Shown here in pieces: positions 1 through 5,921 of a stretch of DNA of 5,921 nt. The notes beneath the pieces were generated by a model. That model did no database searches, was not told the origin of the DNA, and saw only the letters and a list, made by a program, of their open reading frames with translations. Each line of letters opens with the position of its first letter. The stretch's first letter is position 1. A program made the translations under genes and the position numbers. Origin of the DNA: Chitinophagaceae bacterium (GTDB lineage: Bacteria; Bacteroidota; Bacteroidia; Chitinophagales; Chitinophagaceae); the NCBI GenBank assembly GCA_947468255.1, contig CANIMM010000200.1, positions 1 through 5,921 on the forward strand. The letters are read 5' to 3'.

Positions 1-2721
1 ATGATATTGGTTTCCAATAACAATTTATTAATTTATTCGGATGCGGCTACCGATGGTTTTACCAATAATGAGGGAGGTACGATGCTGGATGAAAATCAAC
101 GTAAAATTGATCTGATTATTGGCAATGCCAATTACGATATAGGCCATGTGTTTAGCACGGGAGGTGGTGGGGTAGCTGGTTTGGGGGTAGTATGTGCAGC
201 AGGGCAGAAGGCAAAGGGGGTTACCGGCTCTCCACTTCCTGCTGGCGATCCTTTTGATATAGATTATGTGGCACATGAAATTGGGCACCAATTTGGTGCC
301 AACCATCCTTTTAATTCCATTACCGACGCTTGTAGCGGAAATGGAGTGCCATTTGCCAATGCAGAGCCGGGTAGTGGAAGTACTATTATGGCTTATGCAG
401 GAATTTGTGGTACCGATAACCTGCAATCTAATAGTGATGCGCAGTTCCATGCCATTAGTTTAAATGAAATTTCTGCTTTTATTCTATCGGGTAATGGTAG
501 CAATTGCCCCCAAGTTTCGGCTACGGGTAATTTGCCTCCTTTAGTTAGTGCTGGCCAGGATTATACCATTCCCAAATCAACTCCTTTTAGCTTAGTAGGC
601 AGTGCTACTGATGCCAATGGGGATGCATTAACTTTTAGCTGGGAGCAAATCAATGTAGGAGGCGCATTTGGTATGTGGAATAATCCTTCGGGCAATGCAC
701 CCCTATTTCGTTCATTTGTTCCTCAATCAGTCCCCGTCCGAAATTTCCCTCAACTTTCAGATGTACTCAACAATACCACTTCTGTAGGGGAATTATTACC
801 TACTTATGCAAGAACACTTGATTTCAGACTAACGGCTAGGGATAATCGCGCAGGGGGAGGAGGTATATGTTTTGATGAAATGGCCATTACGGTAAATGGA
901 ACTACCGGTCCTTTCCTAATTACCTATCCATCTGCTAGTGGAATAAGCTGGTTTGTAAATGATTTTAAAACAATTCTGTGGAATCCATCAGGAACAGAGG
1001 TTTCGCCAATCAATTGCTCCAATGTAAAAATTGAGTTGTCATTAGATGGCGGAATAAGTTTTCCAATAGTAATTGCAGCTAGTACTCCCAATGACGGCAC
1101 GGAAGAAATACAAGTTCCTAACAATGTAACTTCATCTGCAAGGATAAGAATAAAGGCGGTGGGTAATGTTTTTTATGACATTTCCAATACCAATTTTTCT
1201 ATTCAAACGCCAGCTACAGCTGGATTTGTATTCAATACGCCATCGCCGGTGAATGTGTGCAGTGTAAACAGCGGAGCCACTAGTTTGCATACCGCTTCTC
1301 TGAATGCTTTTTCAACGCCTATCAATTTATCAGCATCCAACCCACCTGCTGGAGCTACCGTACAGATTAGTAAAAACCCGGTTATGCCTGGAGATTCTTC
1401 CATCATAACACTCGCTAACACAGCTGGTTTGGCAGCAGGGGTTTATAAAATTTCGGTTACGGGTGTGGCAGGCAGCATTACTAAAACCACCATACTTTCA
1501 TTTGTAATTAGTTCACTTCCTGGAACGCCCTCTAATCTTATTGCCCCTTTTAACAATGAGATCGGTGTATCAACCTTACCTTCTTTTAATTGGTCAAAAG
1601 TTTCAGGGGATGCAATGTATACGCTGGATATTTCAACTGTATCCAACTTTTCTTCCGTCATTCAATCTGTTTCTGCAATTACAATTTCTCCTTTTGTATT
1701 GCCTTCGGCTCTTGCAGAAAATACCCTTTATTACTGGAGGGTATCAGCATATAATAATTGTGGCAAAGGGAATTATTCTACTATTGGGGTTTTTAAAACT
1801 GGATTAGCCACCTGTAAATACAGTACGGATGTCCCTAAATTTATTTCCTCCTATGGAACGCCTACCCTTAATTCAACTTTGACGATACCTGCTCAATCGG
1901 GGGTAACTATTAATGACCTTAACGTGGTGGGTTTGTCAGGTAGTCATTCCTATATAAATGATCTTACTGTTACACTTACGAGTCCTGCAGGAACAAAAGT
2001 GATTTTATTTGATACCATTTGTAATAATGAGGCAGATTTTAACATCAATTTTGATGATGAGTCCTCGCTTACAGATATCCCCTGTCCTCCGATTGGCAAT
2101 CAAACTGTTAGGCCCCAGCATCCACTCTCAGCCTTTGATGGGGAGAGTAGCACAGGAATATGGAAACTTACCATTAAGGATAATTATGACCAGGATGGAG
2201 GGAATTTAAATGCATGGGGGTTGGTTATCAATAGTTGTTCATTTATTGCCACACCCATTTTACTTTCTGCAGTGCCTTGGAGTGAGCTGTGTCCACCGTT
2301 TTCAAATACTTCACTTACTTCAAATATTACAGGATCTAATTACCAGTGGCAGGTGAATAAGGGAAGTGGATATACTGCTGTTAGTAGTGACATTAATTTT
2401 TCGGGGGTAAATACTGCCGTGATGCAAATTAATAATGCACCTTCCTCTTGGAATGGTTACCAATTTAGATGCTTGGTGGATGGAAATACAGGTACAGAAT
2501 TTACGTTAGGATTTACGAGTGTGTGGAATGGTTCTGTGAGTTCAGCATGGGAAAATGCTGCCAATTGGAGTTGCAATACAGTGCCAGATAAATATACCGA
2601 CGTTATTATTCAATCAGGTACAGTGGTGGTTAATTCTAGTGCAGTTTGCAGAAGTATCAATGCCAGCATAGGCTCAGTGGTAACAGTCAATTCAGGGTTT
2701 GCAATTACTGTTGCACATTAA
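1..2721 (+). CDS. Secreted modular metzincin-type (reprolysin-like) zinc metalloprotease with P domain, 5'-partial
   Basis: This is the C-terminal 906 residues of a probable extracellular zinc endopeptidase. Residues 92-102 read HEIGHQFGANH, the metzincin HExxHxxGxxH site (zinc ligands H92, H96, H102; catalytic E93), and STIMAY with M130 is the expected Met-turn. Downstream, by eye, come a PKD/K319-like beta-sandwich from about 179, another beta module at about 408-504, a fibronectin III-like domain at about 506-601, and a proprotein-convertase P domain at about 605-746 with the typical TGIWKLTIKD and LNAWGLVI segments. An Ig-like module (about 750-838) and a short W-rich tail (SVWNG, AWENAANWSC) follow. 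The ATG at position 1 is probably an internal methionine: only 91 residues precede the zinc site, fewer than a whole reprolysin-like domain needs, and there is no signal peptide. The frame ends at TAA 2719-2721. The substrate is unknown. The metalloprotease call is firm; the module borders are approximate. Confidence 0.88.
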   Translation: MILVSNNNLLIYSDAATDGFTNNEGGTMLDENQRKIDLIIGNANYDIGHVFSTGGGGVAGLGVVCAAGQKAKGVTGSPLPAGDPFDIDYVAHEIGHQFGANHPFNSITDACSGNGVPFANAEPGSGSTIMAYAGICGTDNLQSNSDAQFHAISLNEISAFILSGNGSNCPQVSATGNLPPLVSAGQDYTIPKSTPFSLVGSATDANGDALTFSWEQINVGGAFGMWNNPSGNAPLFRSFVPQSVPVRNFPQLSDVLNNTTSVGELLPTYARTLDFRLTARDNRAGGGGICFDEMAITVNGTTGPFLITYPSASGISWFVNDFKTILWNPSGTEVSPINCSNVKIELSLDGGISFPIVIAASTPNDGTEEIQVPNNVTSSARIRIKAVGNVFYDISNTNFSIQTPATAGFVFNTPSPVNVCSVNSGATSLHTASLNAFSTPINLSASNPPAGATVQISKNPVMPGDSSIITLANTAGLAAGVYKISVTGVAGSITKTTILSFVISSLPGTPSNLIAPFNNEIGVSTLPSFNWSKVSGDAMYTLDISTVSNFSSVIQSVSAITISPFVLPSALAENTLYYWRVSAYNNCGKGNYSTIGVFKTGLATCKYSTDVPKFISSYGTPTLNSTLTIPAQSGVTINDLNVVGLSGSHSYINDLTVTLTSPAGTKVILFDTICNNEADFNINFDDESSLTDIPCPPIGNQTVRPQHPLSAFDGESSTGIWKLTIKDNYDQDGGNLNAWGLVINSCSFIATPILLSAVPWSELCPPFSNTSLTSNITGSNYQWQVNKGSGYTAVSSDINFSGVNTAVMQINNAPSSWNGYQFRCLVDGNTGTEFTLGFTSVWNGSVSSAWENAANWSCNTVPDKYTDVIIQSGTVVVNSSAVCRSINASIGSVVTVNSGFAITVAH

Positions 2722-2750
2722 ATATTTTTTGCATCAGTAAGAAGATCTGC

Positions 2751-4649
2751 CTAAAAATGCCATCTTACAAAAGCCTCCATTGCAGCAAATTTGGTTAATC
2801 CCAATTTTGCATACAAGTCTGCGGTATTGCTATTTCTTTCTTCCGCTCTTTGCCAAAACTCCCTGCTGTCATCACCTTGGAATGGCACCATGTCTTTTTG
2901 AGACTGATGAATAAAGATTCCATTTCTTTTTTTCATTACCTGATCTGGGCTCATAGGGATCGCCATTTCTATTTCAGAAATATCCCATTCCTGCCAGGCG
3001 CCCTTGTAAAGCCAAACCCAACAATCCTTCACCCACTCGTCACCTGCTGCTTTGATTCTTTTAAAAGATTCAAAAATAATGTCAAGGCAAACTTTGTGTG
3101 TGCCATGTGGATCAGCAAGATCACCTGCGCAAAATACCTGGTGAGGTTTTAGTTCCCTAAGTAAGGCCATGGTTATTTGTACATCTTCCTCACCCATCGG
3201 CTTTTTTTGAATGGTTCCAGTTTCATAAAAGGGAAGATTTTGAAAATGGATTTGTTTAGCTTTTAAACCTACATATCGGCAGGTTGCCTTAGCTTCACAT
3301 CTTCTTATTAATCCCTTGATTTGCCTGATCTGGTCAGTATCCACCTGGTTTGGTTTTTTATCCTCTAGAAAGCTGCTAGCCTTTTCTAAAATAGCGGATG
3401 AAATCCGGTTGTCGATACCACTCAATTCTTCAAAACCTACTGCGAAATCAAGAAATCGAGTTACAAATTCATCCGTTACAGCTATGTTTCCACTAGTTTG
3501 GTAGGCGATATGCACCTCGTGACCCTGGTCATGTAAACGCATAAAAGTTCCTCCCATACTGATAATATCATCATCGGGGTGGGGGGAGAAAATTAGTACT
3601 CTTTTGGGCTGAATTTCACATCTTTCAGGATGACCGGGTATAATTGCATTTGGTTTACCTCCCGGCCAGCCGGTAATACTGTCTCTCAACATATAGTATA
3701 CCTGTAAATTAATTTCATAAGAATCCCCCTTTTCGGCAAGTAAGTCTCCTAGTGAGTAATCATTGTAATCTTTATTGGTAAGCATCAATATAGGCTTGCC
3801 CGTTTTTAGTGCCATATGGATTACGGCTTTTCGAATTATTATAGGAGACCATTCAATTTCACCGGTAAGCCAGGGTGATTTGTTTCTGGTTAATTCGGTA
3901 GCAGCCTGTTCATCAATTACAAAAATACAATCAGGGTGAGTTTGCAGTAGACTGGCAGGTACTTGTTCAGTTACATCCCCTTCCACTGATTTTGCAACAA
4001 TACTTGATTTCATTCCCCATGCAAGCAAAATAATTTTTTTAGCATGCATTATGGTACTTATTCCGGCAGTAATAGCCAATCTAGGCACTCGGCTAATATT
4101 TTGAAAATCTTTTACGTTGGCAATTCGAGTTGAATTTTCTAGATTTACCAGCCTTGTTTTTGAATAAATACTTGAGCCAGGCTCATTAAAACCAATATGT
4201 CCATTATTGCCAATTCCTAATATTTGAAGGTCGATTCCACCCACCGATTCAATTGTTTTTTCCAATTCCTCGCAATGTTTTTTTATATCCTCTTTTTTCC
4301 ATTTCCCATCAGGTATATGAATATTTTCAGGTTTAATATCAATGTGTTTGAAAAGGTATTGATGCATAAAACTCCAGTAGCTTTGAACAGCTTCTCGCTC
4401 TAATGGGTAGTATTCATCTAAGTTAAAACTGATTACATTTTGAAAACTCAATCCTTCCTCTTTGTGCATTCGAACCAACTCTCTATATAAACTGATAGGG
4501 GTAGATCCGGTGGCTAGTCCCAAGACACAATTTTGTCCCATCGATTGCTTTTGCTGAATGAGCTTCGCAATTTCACCCGCAGCGAATATGGAACCTTCTT
4601 GAGGGGTAGCGAATATATGTACCGGTATCTTTTCAAATGACTCAACCAT
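2751..4649 (-). CDS. nagB: Glucosamine-6-phosphate deaminase (NagB)-like protein fused to a PIG-L/LmbE deacetylase domain
   Basis: This is a 632-residue cytoplasmic two-domain enzyme of the long NagB-like family common in Bacteroidota. Residues about 1-265 are NagB-like: GLATGSTP (44-51, phosphate loop), FNLDEY (75-80, D78 equivalent to E. coli Asp72), GIGNNGHIGFNEPG (145-158, catalytic H151 and E156), and PASLLQTH (231-238). NagB converts glucosamine-6-phosphate to fructose-6-phosphate and ammonia. Residues about 348-632 are PIG-L/LmbE-like: SPHPDDD (355-361, with H357, D359, D360) and DPHGTH (513-518, with H515, H518) match the zinc and catalytic residues of N-acetylglucosaminyl deacetylases such as MshB. 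The linker carries ITGWPGGKPNA (325-335), typical of the family. The stop is TAG at 2753-2751. ATG 4649 is preferred: it has A at -3, -12 and -13, and a candidate promoter lies just upstream. ATG 4721 would add 24 residues. No Shine-Dalgarno sequence is visible at either. Family membership is firm; the true substrate of each domain is inferred. Confidence 0.93.
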   Translation of the reverse strand: MVESFEKIPVHIFATPQEGSIFAAGEIAKLIQQKQSMGQNCVLGLATGSTPISLYRELVRMHKEEGLSFQNVISFNLDEYYPLEREAVQSYWSFMHQYLFKHIDIKPENIHIPDGKWKKEDIKKHCEELEKTIESVGGIDLQILGIGNNGHIGFNEPGSSIYSKTRLVNLENSTRIANVKDFQNISRVPRLAITAGISTIMHAKKIILLAWGMKSSIVAKSVEGDVTEQVPASLLQTHPDCIFVIDEQAATELTRNKSPWLTGEIEWSPIIIRKAVIHMALKTGKPILMLTNKDYNDYSLGDLLAEKGDSYEINLQVYYMLRDSITGWPGGKPNAIIPGHPERCEIQPKRVLIFSPHPDDDIISMGGTFMRLHDQGHEVHIAYQTSGNIAVTDEFVTRFLDFAVGFEELSGIDNRISSAILEKASSFLEDKKPNQVDTDQIRQIKGLIRRCEAKATCRYVGLKAKQIHFQNLPFYETGTIQKKPMGEEDVQITMALLRELKPHQVFCAGDLADPHGTHKVCLDIIFESFKRIKAAGDEWVKDCWVWLYKGAWQEWDISEIEMAIPMSPDQVMKKRNGIFIHQSQKDMVPFQGDDSREFWQRAEERNSNTADLYAKLGLTKFAAMEAFVRWHF

Positions 4650-4691
4650 TGTTACAATATTTAAGGATTTGCTTTGCCTATAATTTGAATG

Positions 4692-4724
4692 CGAATTTAA
4701 GCCGAATTTTATAAATGGCATCAA
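4692..4724 (-). promoter_or_regulatory. Candidate Bacteroidota-type promoter for the nagB-like gene
   Basis: On the minus strand, TTG (4724-4722) is followed after 22 bases by TAAATTCG (4699-4692), which matches the Bacteroidota -7 element TAnnTTTG at all but one fixed position. Transcription would begin near 4686, giving a leader of about 37 bases to ATG 4649. If real, it lies inside the 5' extension that ATG 4721 would require, so it favours the shorter protein. The 22-base spacing is at the long end for such promoters and the region is AT-rich, so a chance match is quite possible. Confidence 0.25.
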
Positions 4725-4825
4725 TTAGCAAAATGATTGGGTACCCGCTCCATCGACCGAATTTACTTTAACTGAAACATTGGAGGGCTTTACTAAGCTA
4801 TAAATTGATTTATTTTAATATACCG

Positions 4826-4848
4826 ATGTTAAACATTTTAAAACATTT
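4826..4848. repeat. Short palindrome and 10-bp-spaced direct repeat in the divergent spacer
   Basis: ATGTTAAACAT (4826-4836) is a perfect inverted repeat with a one-base centre. AAACATTT occurs at 4831-4838 and again at 4841-4848, exactly 10 bases (about one helical turn) apart, with the palindrome TTTTAAAA (4836-4843) spanning the junction. The cluster ends 13 bases upstream of the candidate lepB -33 element. It could be a regulator site or an A/T-tract upstream element, but such words are common by chance in AT-rich spacers. The repeat is directly visible; any function is speculation. Confidence 0.3.
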
Positions 4849-4861
4849 ATCATATAAATCC

Positions 4862-4890
4862 TTGCCAAACGTATAATTATGGTAATTTCG
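4862..4890 (+). promoter_or_regulatory. Candidate Bacteroidota-type promoter for lepB
   Basis: TTG (4862-4864) and TAATTTCG (4883-4890) are separated by 18 bases. This fits the Bacteroidota primary sigma factor pattern of a TTG -33 element and a TAnnTTTG -7 element with one mismatch. Transcription would start near 4895-4898, leaving a leader of only about 12-15 bases before ATG 4910, with no Shine-Dalgarno sequence, as is common in this phylum. A TATAAT also occurs at 4872-4877, but it has no properly spaced -35 partner. Confidence 0.4.
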
Positions 4891-4909
4891 GCTTTGTAAA
4901 ATTTAACTT

Positions 4910-5921
4910 ATGAGTATTGGATGGATAATTTTTATAGTAGCAACAATTGGTTGGCATATCGGAATGTTTGGAATGTTTAAAAAAGCAGGGATTGATGGAT
5001 GGAAAGCCCTGATCCCATTTTATAATACCTGGTGCATTGTTGAAAAAATAAAATTGAAAAAATGGTGGTTCTTTTTTCAATTGGTACCAATTGCTGGGCA
5101 ATTCGTTACCATTTGGATTACCATTAAATGGGTAGAGCACTTTGGTCGTTTTGATTTTTTGCATCACGCCATGACCGTTTTCTTTCCTTTTATCTATTTC
5201 CCCCTTCTTGGTTTTTCTAAAAATGAAAAGTTCGCTGGGGAGTTGGTAGTTAATAATTATAGAAAATCTGCTTCTCGGGAATGGATCGATGCTGCAGCAT
5301 TTGCTATCGTTGCTGCCACACTCATTCGTACTTTTGTATTTGAAGCATATACCATCCCAACTCCTTCCATGGAAAAGACACTGTTGGTGAATGATTTTTT
5401 GTTTGTCAGTAAATCGGCTTACGGCCCTCGAATTCCTAACACGCCAATCGCAATGCCGTTTGTACACCATACGATGCCTTGGGTAAATGCTAAATCCTAT
5501 TCTGAGTGGATAAAAATACCATATACAAGATGGTTTTCAAAGAATGTAACTAGAAATGATGCTGTAGTATTCAATTTTCCTGCCAATGACACTTTGATCA
5601 ACGATGAAGAAAATTTCGGTTCAAAAATTACCTATTACCAAGCTGTTAGAGAGATGGGCAGAGAAAGGGTTTGGCAAAACTATGGTGATCTTATCATTTC
5701 CCGCCCAGTTGATAAGCGTGAAAATTTCATAAAACGTTGCGTGGCCATTGCAGGCGATACACTTGAAATTAAAAATGCTGTTTTGTACCTCAATGGTGTA
5801 GCGCAGCCTTTTCCTGCAGAATCAGAGCTTTATTATACTGTTCAATCAAGCAGTCCGTTGGATGAAGAGCAGCTCCAGTCTTTTGGAATACACACCGACC
5901 CTGATCTGCATGAATTCATGG
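4910..5921 (+). CDS. lepB: Signal peptidase I (LepB) with N-terminal multi-membrane-segment extension, 3'-partial
   Basis: Leader peptidase of the inner membrane (family S26), which removes signal peptides from Sec-exported proteins with a Ser-Lys dyad. The frame is open from ATG 4910 to the window edge (337 codons). An in-frame TAA at 4904-4906 makes this the first possible ATG. Residues 141-160 contain box B, TIPTPSMEKTL, with nucleophile S153; box C-like RNDAVVFNFP is at 215-224; box D, FIKRCVAIAGDTLEI (273-287), holds the general base K275. The RPVDKRENFIKR form is typical of Bacteroidota LepB, as is the long insert between boxes C and D. Box E (GDNRxxSxDSR) lies beyond the window. Before the catalytic part, residues 1-125 contain hydrophobic segments at about 3-19, 52-74 and 88-102 and the motif GMFKKAGIDGWKALIPFYN, which resembles the DUF5684-type membrane region seen on some Bacteroidota LepB. 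A fourth segment (about 126-146) is the usual anchor before box B. The gene diverges from the nagB-like gene. Confidence 0.95.
   Translation, partial: MSIGWIIFIVATIGWHIGMFGMFKKAGIDGWKALIPFYNTWCIVEKIKLKKWWFFFQLVPIAGQFVTIWITIKWVEHFGRFDFLHHAMTVFFPFIYFPLLGFSKNEKFAGELVVNNYRKSASREWIDAAAFAIVAATLIRTFVFEAYTIPTPSMEKTLLVNDFLFVSKSAYGPRIPNTPIAMPFVHHTMPWVNAKSYSEWIKIPYTRWFSKNVTRNDAVVFNFPANDTLINDEENFGSKITYYQAVREMGRERVWQNYGDLIISRPVDKRENFIKRCVAIAGDTLEIKNAVLYLNGVAQPFPAESELYYTVQSSSPLDEEQLQSFGIHTDPDLHEFM

Noticed and set aside
28..450. 140-codon minus-strand open frame opposite the protease zinc site
   Set aside because: It is antisense to the HExxHxxGxxH region of a clear protein-coding gene, and its translation resembles no family I know.
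2700..2730. Possible terminator: TGCAA/TTGCA hairpin (2700-2715) followed by six T at 2725-2730
   Set aside because: The stem is only 5 bp and mostly A/T-closed, and 9 bases separate it from the T run. A second weak stem (GTAAGA 2737-2742 with TCTTAC 2763-2768) has a 20-base loop and no T tract. Neither is convincing.
2850..3152. 100-codon plus-strand open frame inside the nagB-like gene
   Set aside because: It is the antisense shadow of the conserved PIG-L domain, with no motif or start context of its own.
4200..4215. Apparent loss of a NagB catalytic residue: Asn (GIGNNGH, residue 149) where E. coli NagB has Asp141
   Set aside because: Bacillus-type NagB enzymes also read GIGRNGHIGFNEPG, so Asn at this position is a normal family variant and not evidence of inactivity.
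4650..4721. N-terminal extension of the nagB-like protein from ATG 4721 (or TTG 4724)
   Set aside because: The start context is poorer (T at -3), the added residues look uninformative, and a candidate promoter overlaps this stretch. It remains a possible alternative.
4739..4746. Perfect palindrome GGGTACCC in the divergent spacer
   Set aside because: It is 8 bp, isolated, with no second copy or spacing relation to the promoters; chance is sufficient to explain it.
4877..5470. 197-codon open frame on the minus strand
   Set aside because: It lies antisense to lepB, whose plus-strand frame has clear catalytic boxes. Its translation has low-complexity, basic composition and no recognisable family features.

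Overview
The window looks like a chromosomal segment of a Bacteroidota bacterium, most likely near the Chitinophagaceae/Sphingobacteriia. The evidence is a fairly AT-rich composition, no clear Shine-Dalgarno sequences, candidate promoters of the TTG/TAnnTTTG type, and three proteins whose architectures are typical of that phylum. This is judged from remembered family features; no search was run.

Layout. (1) Positions 1-2721, plus strand: the 3' part of a large secreted modular metalloprotease with a metzincin zinc site, several beta-sandwich modules and a proprotein-convertase P domain. Its signal peptide, propeptide and the start of the catalytic domain are not in the window. (2) A 29-bp convergent gap (2722-2750) with no convincing terminator. 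(3) Positions 2751-4649, minus strand: a cytoplasmic two-domain enzyme, an N-terminal glucosamine-6-phosphate deaminase (NagB) fold fused to a C-terminal PIG-L/LmbE-type zinc deacetylase. An upstream in-frame ATG at 4721 is possible, but 4649 is preferred. (4) A divergent AT-rich spacer (4650-4909) with a candidate promoter for each flanking gene and a small palindrome with phased repeats. (5) Positions 4910 to the window end, plus strand: signal peptidase I (lepB) with an extra N-terminal multi-membrane-segment region. It runs off the 3' edge before the conserved box E.

How the genes relate. They do not form an operon: gene 1 converges on gene 2, and genes 2 and 3 diverge. The metalloprotease is presumably exported by Sec and would have its signal peptide removed by a LepB-type peptidase, which is a general housekeeping link only. 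The NagB/PIG-L protein belongs to amino-sugar metabolism.

I see no defence island, mobile element, CRISPR array, RNA gene or clearly new system. The points most worth a second look are the bifunctional amino-sugar enzyme with both catalytic sets intact, the membrane extension on LepB, and the protease tail that lacks a recognisable type IX secretion sorting domain.
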